Part shown: one piece after another, positions 21,176 to 29,709 of the stretch
How positions within the stretch are numbered: the first letter of the stretch is position 1
How the letters are laid out: every line of letters starts with the position of its first letter
DNA from: Sva-07 sp963707515
Lineage (GTDB): Bacteria > Actinomycetota > Acidimicrobiia > Acidimicrobiales > Ilumatobacteraceae
Direction of reading: 5' to 3'
DNA: 64,000 bases
Assembly: GCA_963707515.1 (NCBI GenBank)
Contig: CAVPQI010000001.1
Location: 1,922,001 to 1,986,000 of the forward strand
Notes under the pieces: model-generated
Seen by the model: the letters and a program-made list of their open reading frames with translations, nothing else
Told to the model about the DNA's origin: nothing
Database searches by the model: none
Program-made: the position numbers and the translations under genes

Positions 21176-21865
21176 CGCAACCCGATCATCCGCGCCGATC
21201 GCGGCTGCCGCATCATCGAAGACCGCGTCGTCGTCGGTGAACATGCCGCGGGTCTGGTTGAACAGCTCGAAGGACACGAGGCCGAACAGCTGCGTCCAGG
21301 CAAGCAGCACCCGGAACATCACGTCGCCGGGCAGGTCGATCTCGATCGTCGCCAGCAAGGCGCGGAGATCGCGCCGTGTCGCTGCGGACAGCGGGGTGGC
21401 CGTGGGCTCGACATCGCCGGCGGTGTGCGCCTCGGCGACGACGGCCAGCAGGCGAAGCGGCACCCGGGTGCCGGGTGCGACGGTGTCGGTCGGGGCCGCA
21501 TATCCGGGCACGGGGGTGCCGTACAGCAGGGCGTACTCGTGGGGATGTTCGTGTGCCCACGTCCGGACCGCCTGGGCCATCGCCAGCCAGCGCGCACTCG
21601 GGCGGCGCCGGGCACTGCCGTTGGCGGCGCGGTCGACGGCGTCGCCGAGCTCGCCGTAGGCCTCGGTGATCAACCCTGTGATCAGGGCGTCGCGTCCGTC
21701 GAAGTAGCGGTAGACCGCAGACGGGACGACGCCGAGCTCGCGGGCCACGGCACGGAGCGACAAGTCGGTGGGTCCGTGTTCGGCGAGTTGCCGACGGGCG
21801 GTGGCGAGGATCTCGGCGCTGATCTCGGCGCGGGCCCGATCGCGTGCGGTGCGCAACGTGCTCAT
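21172..21865 (-). CDS. TetR-family regulator (3' frameshift)
   Basis: The N-terminal helix-turn-helix (LSLRAVARELGVVPSAVYRY, residues 37-56) is typical of TetR. The C-terminal ligand domain runs to FDDAAAAIGA, but the frame then has no stop and runs on through the antisense of the neighbouring genes. Removing one base near 21190 gives the natural ending AIGAMIGLR and a stop at 21172-21174, for about 230 residues, so a one-base insertion is likely. The gene diverges from a Ddn-like reductase, and two matching palindromes lie in the spacer, implying autoregulation and control of that gene. Confidence 0.8.
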
Positions 21866-21895
21866 CAATCCAAGTATGGCACAGCATTCACGGTC

Positions 21896-21959
21896 GAGAA
21901 CGCTGTTCTTGACAGGAATGAGAATCCTGATACCTTGTGATGCAGAGAACAGTGTTCTC
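21896..21959. promoter_or_regulatory. Promoter with two TetR-type operators
   Basis: A perfect palindrome GAGAACA-G-TGTTCTC lies at 21945-21959 and a close copy, GAGAACGCTGTTCT, at 21896-21909. The second copy overlaps a consensus -35 box TTGACA at 21909-21914; a weak -10 (TACCTT, 21931-21936) follows 16 bases later. The two sites bracket the promoter of the rightward gene and face the tetR start, a standard repression layout. Confidence 0.72.
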
Positions 21960-21988
21960 GTCACGATGAACGAAGGATGGTCAATGTC

Positions 21989-22519
21989 ATGTCGCTGCAA
22001 CCCGACACCCCTGCACCCCGCTACCTCGAGCCGGACGGGATCACCCGCCGGGTGTTCAACCCGCTGATCGCCGGCCTGACGAAGCTCGGCATCAGCGTCC
22101 GCGGCTCGCGTGTGCTCGCCGTGCGCGGCCGCACGTCGGGCGAGTGGCGGACCACACCGGTCAATCCGCTGACACTCGACGGTGGGCGCTACCTCGTCGC
22201 CCCGCGGGGCGTCACGCAGTGGGTCCGCAACGTCCGCGTCGCCGGAACGTGCGAGTTGCGGATCGGGCGTCGCCGCGAGACCGTCCGGGCCCACGAACTC
22301 GACGACGCCGCCAAGCCGCCGATCCTGCGCGCCTACCTGAAGGCATGGAAGATGGAGACGGGCAAGTTCTTCGACGGCGTCGACGGTGCCAGTGACGAAC
22401 AGTTGGCGGAGATCGCCGGCGGCTACCCGGTGTTCCGCATCGAGCCGGTGACCGATCCGGCGGTCACCGATCCGGCGGTCACCGACTCGGCGGCCGGCGA
22501 TCCGACGGTGGGCGGCTGA
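21989..22519 (+). CDS. Deazaflavin-dependent nitroreductase family protein (Ddn-like)
   Basis: The 176-residue protein has the split beta-barrel pattern of the Ddn/F420 family: RVFNPLIAGLTKLG, the signature VLAVRGRTSGEWRTTPVN, then YLVAPRGVTQWVRNVRVAG. These enzymes use coenzyme F420 to reduce quinones or nitro compounds. ATG at 21989 has GAAGGA at 21972-21977; an ATG at 21977 overlaps that ribosome site. The C-terminus carries a run of short repeats (TDPAV copies) from a 15-base tandem repeat in the DNA. The divergent TetR gene is the likely regulator. Confidence 0.82.
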   Translation: MSLQPDTPAPRYLEPDGITRRVFNPLIAGLTKLGISVRGSRVLAVRGRTSGEWRTTPVNPLTLDGGRYLVAPRGVTQWVRNVRVAGTCELRIGRRRETVRAHELDDAAKPPILRAYLKAWKMETGKFFDGVDGASDEQLAEIAGGYPVFRIEPVTDPAVTDPAVTDSAAGDPTVGG

Positions 22520-22550
22520 CCAGCCGTGGCCGGACGGTGCCGCCGAGGTG

Positions 22551-23297
22551 TCAATCGACGCACGAGCCGGTCGACACCGCGGTCACGAGCCCGGCGAGCT
22601 GCCCCCGGTCGGTGAGCTCGTCGGGCAGCGCGACCACCCACGCGCGGTCGTCGCGCCGGGTGCTGCGCGCCCAGATGATGCCGATCGTGCCACGGCCGGC
22701 GTGGACGAGGGCACCGGAGTCGCCGGGGTCGATGGTGCCGGCGATCTCGTAGCCCGGGCGGCTGACCGCACCGCGGCGATGGATGTCGGTGGTCTCGATC
22801 GTCACCGACCGCACCACCTCCACGTGGCGGACGACCACCCCCTCGTCGGTGTCGGGGTCGACCACGGCGATCGCCCCGGGGGACCCGTCGTCGGCATCTT
22901 CCACGTGCGACGACGCCGGTGAGACCGACAGCGCCTCGGGGTCGGTCAGCCGGACGGCGGCGACATCCTGCTCGGGATCGAACCAGACGACATCCGCACC
23001 GGTGGGGTTGCCTGCCGGGTCGATCACGGTGACGGTGTCCGCACCGGCGACGACGTGCGCCGCGGTGACGACCACCCCCTCGCCGATGGCCGCACCCGTG
23101 CCGCTGGCGGGTTGCGGTCCGCACCCACGCGCCTCGATCGCCACCGTCGACCGGGCGGCGGCCTGGGGCGGGTCGTCCTGACCGGGTGTGTCGGTGCACG
23201 ACGCCGTGGTTGCCGCCGCCGCGAACGCGACGGCGAGCCGAACGACGGTGAGCCGAACGACGGCGATCGACGTCCGACCGGAGCGGATGGCGGTCAC
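22551..23297 (-). CDS. Trypsin-like serine protease, membrane-anchored or secreted
   Basis: The 248-residue product has a basic start and hydrophobic segment (about residues 10-32) followed by TTASC, a possible but weak lipobox with C34. The catalytic triad is visible: H81 in VVTAAHVV, D111 in FDPEQDVAAVRL and S194 in DPGDSGALV. GTG at 23297 overlaps the stop of the upstream GNAT gene (GTGA), giving coupled translation. It should act outside the membrane. The partner GNAT protein gives no obvious clue to its target. Confidence 0.78.
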   Translation of the reverse strand: MTAIRSGRTSIAVVRLTVVRLAVAFAAAATTASCTDTPGQDDPPQAAARSTVAIEARGCGPQPASGTGAAIGEGVVVTAAHVVAGADTVTVIDPAGNPTGADVVWFDPEQDVAAVRLTDPEALSVSPASSHVEDADDGSPGAIAVVDPDTDEGVVVRHVEVVRSVTIETTDIHRRGAVSRPGYEIAGTIDPGDSGALVHAGRGTIGIIWARSTRRDDRAWVVALPDELTDRGQLAGLVTAVSTGSCVD

Positions 23298-23809
23298 GGA
23301 CGCTCGGTGAGGTCGAGGCTCATCCAGATCGAGTCGTCGGCGACGAAGCCGTGCCGGGCGTAGAGCGCCCGGCCCCGTTCGTTGGACCTCTCCGTCTCGA
23401 GGACGATCCGCGTGACGCCGCGCCGCGCGCCGTGGTCGACGACGTGGCGGAGGAGCAGTGAGCCCGTGCCGCGGCCGGGCTCGTCGACGAAGATCTCGTC
23501 GAGCAGGCCTTCGGCGCCGCCCGCTTCGATCGACCATCCCCAGGTGAGCACGGCGTAGCCGCGGGCGGCGGTGTGGGCGGCGGTGTGGGCGGCTGGGTGT
23601 GAGGGCGCCCCGGCCGTCGTCTCGACGAGCAGGACGACGCCGCGTTCGTCGTCGTCGAGCAGGGGAGTGAACGCCCGTTGGGCGCGTCGTGCCTCGAACG
23701 GATGGCCGTCGGCGGCGCAGAACCTGCGATGCAGTACGACGAGCTGGTCGAGGTCGTTCGCTCGAGCCCGCCGTACCGTCGGCAGGACGGCCGTCACATG
23801 GTCACCCAC
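23294..23809 (-). CDS. GNAT-family N-acetyltransferase
   Basis: About 171 residues with the GNAT acetyl-CoA loop in FVDEPGRGTGSLLLRHV and the later motif ETERSNERGRALYARHGF. GNAT enzymes move an acetyl group from acetyl-CoA to an amine; the substrate is not known. The start is uncertain (GTG 23809 or GTG 23797; the frame is open upstream). A short 12-base tandem repeat in the DNA gives PAAHTAAHTAAR in an internal loop. Its stop overlaps the start of the serine protease gene, so the two form one unit. Confidence 0.75.
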   Translation of the reverse strand: MGDHVTAVLPTVRRARANDLDQLVVLHRRFCAADGHPFEARRAQRAFTPLLDDDERGVVLLVETTAGAPSHPAAHTAAHTAARGYAVLTWGWSIEAGGAEGLLDEIFVDEPGRGTGSLLLRHVVDHGARRGVTRIVLETERSNERGRALYARHGFVADDSIWMSLDLTERP

Positions 23810-24033
23810 GGCGTGACGGTATCCGCGCCGCGACGAGGGCGCTCGGTACCGACCATGAGCTGGTCGTTCGTGCCCGTTGGTGCCGAGGCCGCGCCCACGA
23901 TCGGCCACGATCTGCCATTGATCGTGCTCGAACCTGACACGCGACTGGAACGTGCCCGTTGGGCAGCAGAGACGTGGACCCGCTAGACCCAGGCGTTCGG
24001 AAGCGCCGAGGGCGCCGTTTCGAGTGACCTGAC

Positions 24034-25739
24034 ATGACCTACGACCTCATCATCCGCAACGGCATCGTCGTCGACGGGAGTGGTTCGCCGCGTCGAGTGG
24101 CCGACGTCGCCATCGACGGTGACCGCATCGTCGAGGTCGTCGACCACGCCGACGGCGGCGTGTCCGGGCGGGCGCGGCGGGTCATCGACGCCGACAGCCG
24201 GCTGGTCACACCGGGCTTCGTCGACATCCACACGCACCTCGACGCCCAGGTCGGCTGGGATGCCGCGGGAACGTCGAGCTGCTGGCACGGCGTGACGAGC
24301 GCCGTGATGGGCAACTGCGGCGTCACGTTCGCGCCGTGCCGGGAATCCGACCGGGAGACCTTGGCGGCGATGATGGAGAGCGTCGAGGACATCCCGGCCG
24401 CGGCGATCCTCGAGGGTCTGCCGTGGGACTGGGAGACGTACGGCGAGTACTACGCGACCGTCGACCGGTTGCCGAAGGGGCTCAACATCGGCGGGCTCGT
24501 CGGTCACTGCGCTGTCCGGGTGCACGCGATGGGCGAACGGGCGATGGAGGAGACGCCTGCGACCGGCGACGACATCGCGGCGATGGTGCACCTCGTCGAC
24601 GAGGCGATGTCGGCCGGTGCGCTCGGCGTGTCGACGAGCCGGACGCTCCTCCACCGGGTGCCCGACGGCCGCCCCGTGCCCGGCACCTTCGCCGCCGCCG
24701 ACGAGCTCTTGGCGTTCGCCGACGTGCTGTACGACCACGGTGCCGGGTTGTTCGAGGCGGCGATGCGGCTCGGTGAGCGCGACAACGACGCCCTCGACAA
24801 CACGCGCGCCGAGGTCGCCCTGATGGGCGAGATCAGCCGCCGCAGTGGACGGCCGGTCAGCTTCGGTCTGACGCAGAGTCGCCGTCGCCCGCACCTGTTC
24901 GAGCGGGTCATCGAGTTCGTCAAGGAAGAGAACGCGGTCGGCGGCTGCGTGCGGCCGCAGACGACCGCCCGCGGGGTGGGCATCCTCTTCGGGCTCGAGA
25001 CGAGGACGCCGTTCGACCGTGCCCCGTCGTGGCGCGAGCTGCGCGCCGCGGTCAACGGGCGCAAGCTGCAGATGGTCCGCGACCCGTCGTTCCGTCAGAC
25101 GCTGATCAAGGAAGCCGACGTCCACGGCACGCCGCTCGACCTCGACGGTGTGTTCGTGCTGCCGCCAGGCGAGGCGCGCTACGACTGTCTCCCCGAGCAT
25201 TCGCTCAACGCCATCGCCGTGGCCCGTGGTGTCAGTCCGGCGGCGGCGTTCATCGAGTTGGTGCTCGAAACCGATGGTGAGCTCGTCGCCAACATGCCGT
25301 TCCTCAACCAGGACCTCCGCGCCGTCGAGCAGATGCTCGACGACCCGTTGGTGACCCTCGGTCTCGCCGATGCCGGCGCCCACGTCGGCCAGGTGATGGA
25401 CTCCAGCCAGCCGACGTTCTTCCTCTCGTACTGGGTCCGTGAGCGCGAGCGGTGGGGGCTCGAGGAGGCGATCCGCCGGCTGACGTCGGACACCGCCGAC
25501 CTCTTCGGGGTGTTCGACCGAGGCCGTCTCGAGCCCGGCGCGTTCGCCGACGTCAACGTCATCGACTTCAACGGCCTGCACCTGCCGCACCCCGAGTACG
25601 TCCACGACTTCCCCGGCGGTGCGGGCAGGTACATCCAGCGCGCCGCGGGTACGACTACACGGTCGTCAACGGCCGGGTGTTCATGGAAGGCGGCGAACAC
25701 ACCGGCGTCCTCGCCGGTCGCCTCCTCCGCTCGACGTAA
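24034..25739 (+). CDS. N-acyl-D-amino-acid deacylase-like amidohydrolase (frameshift near 3' end)
   Basis: The protein has the amidohydrolase layout: an N-terminal strand region (LIIRNGIVVDGSGSPRR), metal ligands H66 and H68 in VDIHTHLDAQ, later histidines (GLVGHCAVRVHA), and LADAGAHVGQVMDSS near residue 450. Members hydrolyse N-acyl-D-amino acids and related amides. The frame changes at about 25641-25650: after GGAGRYIQRA the natural ending YDYTVVNGRVFMEGGEHTG continues in another frame to TAA at 25737, giving about 568 residues. One missing base or two extra bases would explain this. Without correction the frame reads on to 25866. Confidence 0.85.
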
Positions 25740-25758
25740 ACGCCGATCCCCAAAACGC

Positions 25759-25809
25759 CGATCTCGGTCAGGATCTGCCCGGAAAGCGGGACGAATCCGA
25801 CCGAGATCG
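25759..25809. terminator. Two-tier hairpin between convergent genes
   Basis: The outer arms CGATCTCGGTC (25759-25769) and GACCGAGATCG (25799-25809) pair perfectly over 11 bases; inside, GGAT/ATCC and CCCG/CGGG can pair around GAAAG. It lies between the amidohydrolase stop and the end of the leftward gene at 25827, so it can serve both strands as a terminator. Its inner organisation matches the repeats at 2897-3018. Confidence 0.65.
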
Positions 25810-25826
25810 CTGAAGACCGGTGGATG

Positions 25827-26591
25827 TCAGCGGTCGGGGTCAAGGGCGCGGCGGAGCTCGACGTAGACCTCGTCGCCGGCGAGCGTGCGCAGCGGGTCGG
25901 CGAGGGAGTCGACCACCGGTTCGTCGCCGCAGTACGCCTCGCCGCCGTCGTCGCGCTCGGTGCAGCACCACGCCATCGTCGTGCCGTGGTCGCCCCAGTC
26001 GGCGCGCGACCACCGTCGCACGGTCGCCGTCTCGTGGTCGTCGTCGATCTCGGCCCAGTCGACGCGCAACGGCAGCTGCCAACACACCGACGGCTTCCAC
26101 TCCGTCGGTGACTCGCCGGCTTGGAGCGCTCCGAGGTGCAGCGCGCACCCCTCGCCGCCGGGGAAGCCGGGGCGGTTGAGGAAGATGCAGGCGCCGTCGA
26201 CGACGCGGGTGTGGGTGCGCTCGGCGTCGCCGAAGATCCCGTTGGCCCCGGTATCGGGGTCGACGGCTCGGTCGTGGGCGATCTCGTGGAACTGGAAGGT
26301 GGTCGGGTCGAGGAGGTCGGCGTAGGCGGCGACGTTCAGCGCCTCGTCCTGCCCTGGTTCGCCGTCGCCGAAGTGGGCGCCGAGCGAGCAGCAGCCCTGG
26401 TTGAGTTCGGTGGCGTCGTGGGCGAGGATCCCCTTGCACCCGCGGCCGTAGATGCAGGTCCAGTTGGATTCGACGAACGCCCGCTCGAACCGCCACGTGA
26501 CCGGTCCGGCGGGAATCTCGATGAACTCGTCGCCGGTGTCGCGGTCGTTGCCGGTGTGGCGGTCGTTGCCGGTGTGGCGGTCGTTGCTCAT
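25827..26591 (-). CDS. Cysteine-rich YkgJ/DUF3109-like metal-binding protein
   Basis: A 254-residue protein with many cysteines: C46 and C52 (CIYGRGC), C67 and C68 (NQGCCSLGAHF), then single cysteines in DGACIFLN, GGEGCALHL, PSVCWQLPL and a pair in AWCCTER. The FLNRP and GGEGCALHL segments resemble YkgJ/DUF3109-type putative zinc- or iron-chelating proteins; that is a motif judgement. The N-terminus is a threefold NDRHTG repeat from an 18-base tandem repeat. The ATG overlaps the stop of the upstream gene (ATGA), so it is coupled to the membrane-anchored protein. Confidence 0.6.
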   Translation of the reverse strand: MSNDRHTGNDRHTGNDRDTGDEFIEIPAGPVTWRFERAFVESNWTCIYGRGCKGILAHDATELNQGCCSLGAHFGDGEPGQDEALNVAAYADLLDPTTFQFHEIAHDRAVDPDTGANGIFGDAERTHTRVVDGACIFLNRPGFPGGEGCALHLGALQAGESPTEWKPSVCWQLPLRVDWAEIDDDHETATVRRWSRADWGDHGTTMAWCCTERDDGGEAYCGDEPVVDSLADPLRTLAGDEVYVELRRALDPDR

Positions 26592-28084
26592 GTCCGGGCG
26601 AAGAACGTTCGCTGGCGCCTGCTGGTGCCGAGTTCGGCCGATTCGTTGCCCGCCCCGTCGTCGCTCGCCCCGTCGTCGCCGGCGAGGGTGACGAGGCGCA
26701 GGTCGCCGGCATCGTCGACGACGATCGCCGTGCCGTCGGGGGCGAGCCCCACGAGCGAGCCCTCGTCGACGCTGGTGACGTCGTCCATCGTGACGATCTC
26801 GACGTCGGCAGCATCGTCGATGGCGACGGCGACGGTGCAGCCGTCGGCTGAGGCGGAGGTGGCCGCCGGGGCCACGCCGATCGACGTGCCGGTGCGTCCG
26901 GTGGTGGCGTCGGCGACGACGAGCGTCGGCCCGTCGTCGAGTGCCGGCCTGTCGTCGAGTTGCCGGGCGAGCGTGATGCAGGTCGACCCGCGCAGGGCCT
27001 GCTGGTCGGGGAAGGGGAACAGCCTCGGAAAGATGCCGACCGTGCCGCCGTCGGCGTCGACGACCTGTGTGCCGTCGGCACCCTGGATCACGAGACGATC
27101 TCCTGCCGGCAGCACGGTGCCCGACTCGACCGCACCGACACCCAGTTCGTCACCGTCGTCGGTCTCGCCCGACGAGGTCGACATCGACACCAGTCCGCCC
27201 TCGACGGTGACCAGCCGCACGGCGTCGTCGGTGAGCAACGCCGCACGCACCGATGGTGTCTGGCCGGATGCGAGCAGCTCACCACCGTGGTCGAAGACGT
27301 GGACCGTGGCGTTGTTGCCCACGTTCTGCGCCGTCACCACGGCATCGTCGTCGACGGCCAGGGCGAGGCCCGGGAAGTACGTCGGCTCGTCGCGATCGAA
27401 CGAGAACAGGACGCTCTGGAAGTTGCCCGTGTCGGTGACCAGCACCTCGCGGCCCGACGTCGAGGCGATGGCGCGACCGAAGTCGTACACGGTGCCGCTG
27501 ACATCGGCGACCGAGTCGGTGTCGATGACATCGCCGGTCGGGCCGTGGACGAGCACGCCGCGACTGCCGTCGGCGGCGGGGGCGATGATCGTCAGCATCG
27601 ATCCCGCCGGCTCGGTCAACGCACCGGCGACGATCTCGTGGTCGGTGGTGTCGCCACTGTCGAGGTCGACGATCGTCACCACCTCGTTGCCGGCGACGAG
27701 CGCCGTGCGGCCGACGACGCCGACATCGACAGGGTTGCGAGTCGACTCGTACTCGGCGCGCTCGTTCCCCGTCTCGTCGAGGACGACGATCGCCCCGGAC
27801 CGCTCGTCGATGAGCACGATCGAGTTCCACTCTGCGTTGGCGGCGCCCGGATCGGCGTCGTCGTCGCCACCGCCGATCAGCCGTCCGACCAGCACCGCGG
27901 CGAGGGCGACGACGAGGACGACGCCGCCGACGACCGCCGCTCGGCGGACGAGGTAGTTCGGCGGGCGTGAGTCGGGCGCCCCGGCGATCGAGGCGCCGGG
28001 GTCGGTGACCGTGTCTTCGATCGTGTCGTCGTCGGTGCCGACGTTGGGTCGGTCGTCGTCGAACGTCGGGGTGGGCGACGGCAT
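26588..28084 (-). CDS. Membrane-anchored beta-propeller-like protein of unknown function
   Basis: The 498-residue protein has an acidic N-terminal segment, one membrane helix at about residues 49-70 (VVGGVVLVVALAAVLVGRL) and a long extracytoplasmic part made of repeating strand units such as IVLIDERSGAIVVLDE, TIVDLDSGDTTDHEI and VTVEGGLVSMS. The repeated 'value-Asp-Gly' strand pattern suggests a beta-propeller, but I see no family signature. A short basic tail ends in the ATGA overlap with the Cys-rich gene. No catalytic residues are evident. Confidence 0.65.
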   Translation of the reverse strand: MPSPTPTFDDDRPNVGTDDDTIEDTVTDPGASIAGAPDSRPPNYLVRRAAVVGGVVLVVALAAVLVGRLIGGGDDDADPGAANAEWNSIVLIDERSGAIVVLDETGNERAEYESTRNPVDVGVVGRTALVAGNEVVTIVDLDSGDTTDHEIVAGALTEPAGSMLTIIAPAADGSRGVLVHGPTGDVIDTDSVADVSGTVYDFGRAIASTSGREVLVTDTGNFQSVLFSFDRDEPTYFPGLALAVDDDAVVTAQNVGNNATVHVFDHGGELLASGQTPSVRAALLTDDAVRLVTVEGGLVSMSTSSGETDDGDELGVGAVESGTVLPAGDRLVIQGADGTQVVDADGGTVGIFPRLFPFPDQQALRGSTCITLARQLDDRPALDDGPTLVVADATTGRTGTSIGVAPAATSASADGCTVAVAIDDAADVEIVTMDDVTSVDEGSLVGLAPDGTAIVVDDAGDLRLVTLAGDDGASDDGAGNESAELGTSRRQRTFFART

Positions 28085-28119
28085 TGACCAGGATGGTAGG
28101 CGGGCTAGCGTCCGAGGCG

Positions 28120-28332
28120 ATGGACGACGTGATCGAGGCGACGACCGAGGTGCTCGAGTTCGCCTGCCCGCGGTGCGGCCGCGAGGTCGGCGAGCAGTTC
28201 TACGGACCGTGCGGAGGCTGCCGTACCGCGCTGCGGGCGACGTTCGCCGCCGAGGGGCGAGTCGTCGAGGTCGCCGAGTACGAGCCGAAGATGAACGTCA
28301 CCCCCAACGCCGTCGCCCTCAAGGACGACTGA
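28120..28332 (+). CDS. Small zinc-ribbon protein
   Basis: A 70-residue protein with two CxxC pairs, C16/C19 (CPRCG) and C31/C34 (CGGC), spaced for one zinc-ribbon knuckle, and the tail YEPKMNVTPNAVALKDD. Such short zinc ribbons are common and conserved in actinobacteria; the function is unknown. ATG at 28120 has GAGGCG just upstream and lies 35 bases from the divergent propeller gene, so the two probably share a promoter region. Confidence 0.7.
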   Translation: MDDVIEATTEVLEFACPRCGREVGEQFYGPCGGCRTALRATFAAEGRVVEVAEYEPKMNVTPNAVALKDD

Positions 28333-28369
28333 ACCGCCGCTCGACGAGCCGGTGGTCAGTCGTCGGTCG

Positions 28370-29641
28370 TCACTCGCCCGACGTCGGCAGTCCGGCGCCG
28401 GGGCGGAACTCGGACTGCGTGGCCTCTTGATCCGCAGCGGCACGGGCCGCCTGTTCCATCGTCGTCTGCATCGCCGCAGCGGCACCCTCGTGGGCGAGGA
28501 TCTTGCTGATCACGGCGCGACCGGCTCCGGCCATCAGCTCGGCCTGGTTGTCGTTGAGGTACTGCTGCGACTCGCGTAGCCCGGCGGTGTAGCCGTTGAG
28601 CTCGGGGATCACGTAGCGGGCGAGCAGCTCCCACGAGCGCAGCGTCGCTTCCCGGTTCGCCCAGTCGTGGGCGAACCCGAGCACGACACCGAAGCCACCG
28701 GTGACCTCTTGGAGGTGACGAATGGCGGCGACGAGGTCGTCGGGCGTGCCGATGACCGCCGCACCGGCACCGCTCGCTCCCACCCCGGTCGTCTGATCGA
28801 GCAGCTCCCACTTGTCGTCGACGTGGGTGGCGTTGGGACGGCCGAGCGTCCACACGTTGTACTCGTTGTGCCAGCGCTGCAGCCCGTCGACTGCCTCGTT
28901 GCGGGCCTGCTCGCGGGACTCGGCGAGGTGGAATGCCATCATCACCCGCCAGTTCTTGCGGTCGACGCTCGTGCCGTGCTCGGCGGCGGCTTCTTCCGCG
29001 AACCCCCACTGCGTCGGCAGCGCCTGCAGGCCCTCGGTCGAGTTGGAGGCGATCGACAGCACACCCATGCCGTACTTGCCGGCGAGCGTCATGCCCGACG
29101 GTGAGATCGACGAGGCGGTGACCATCGGCAGATCTTCCTGCAGCGGAAGGAGCTGCAGCTTGGCGGCGTTGAGCGTGAACCAGTCGGACTCGTAGCTGAA
29201 GCGGTCCTCGCCACGCAGCAGGCGGATGATCACGCCGAGCGCCTCGTCCTGCCGGTCGCGCTGCACCATCGGGTCGATGTTCAAGGTGCGGGCGTCCGAC
29301 GGCAGGGCGCCGGGTCCGGAGCCGAACATCGCCCGGCCGCGACTCATGTGGTCGAGCTGGACGATGCGCTGGGCGACGTTGAACGGGTGGTGGTACGGCA
29401 GGCTGACCACGCCGGTGCCGAGGCGGATGTTGTGCGTGCGTTGCGCAGCACCGGCGAGGAACATTTCGGGCGAGGCGATCATCTCCCAACCCGACGAGTG
29501 GTGCTCGCCACACCAGAACTCGTCGAAGCCGAGACGGTCGAGGTGGGCTGCGAAGTCGATGTCGCGTTGGAACTGGAGCATGGGGTGCTCGCCCGTCGGG
29601 TGGTGCGGGGCGAGGAAGGTGCCGAAGCGCAGGCGTGCCAT
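28370..29641 (-). CDS. LLM-class flavin-dependent monooxygenase
   Basis: The 423-residue protein is a luciferase-like monooxygenase: MARLRFGTFLAPHHPTGEHP, WCGEHHSSGWEMIASPEMFL and LGTGVVSLPYHHPFNVAQR are close to limonene-monooxygenase and alkanal-type members that use reduced FMN. The C-terminal part (GFAHDWANREATLRSWELLA) is also typical. No flavin reductase gene lies beside it. The hydrocarbon substrate is unknown. Confidence 0.83.
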   Translation of the reverse strand: MARLRFGTFLAPHHPTGEHPMLQFQRDIDFAAHLDRLGFDEFWCGEHHSSGWEMIASPEMFLAGAAQRTHNIRLGTGVVSLPYHHPFNVAQRIVQLDHMSRGRAMFGSGPGALPSDARTLNIDPMVQRDRQDEALGVIIRLLRGEDRFSYESDWFTLNAAKLQLLPLQEDLPMVTASSISPSGMTLAGKYGMGVLSIASNSTEGLQALPTQWGFAEEAAAEHGTSVDRKNWRVMMAFHLAESREQARNEAVDGLQRWHNEYNVWTLGRPNATHVDDKWELLDQTTGVGASGAGAAVIGTPDDLVAAIRHLQEVTGGFGVVLGFAHDWANREATLRSWELLARYVIPELNGYTAGLRESQQYLNDNQAELMAGAGRAVISKILAHEGAAAAMQTTMEQAARAAADQEATQSEFRPGAGLPTSGE

Positions 29642-29709
29642 GGCGGCCGATCGTACGGATCGGGCGAATCGTGATCGTTACCGGAGATCAGAGGTGCGAT
29701 GCTGCCGAC

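Noticed and set aside
18503..22294. Minus-strand open frame of 1263 codons
   Set aside because: It joins the real TetR protein to antisense sequence of three rightward genes, caused by loss of the tetR stop; only the TetR part is real.
23855..23986. Possible 43-codon gene before the amidohydrolase (MSWSFVPVGAEAAP start)
   Set aside because: No ribosome site, no hydrophobic or conserved feature, and overlap with possible GNAT start sequence; too weak to list.
26121..27956. 611-codon rightward frame opposite the propeller-like gene
   Set aside because: Low-complexity S/T/P-rich antisense frame; the leftward gene has a membrane helix, coupled neighbour and regular strand repeats.
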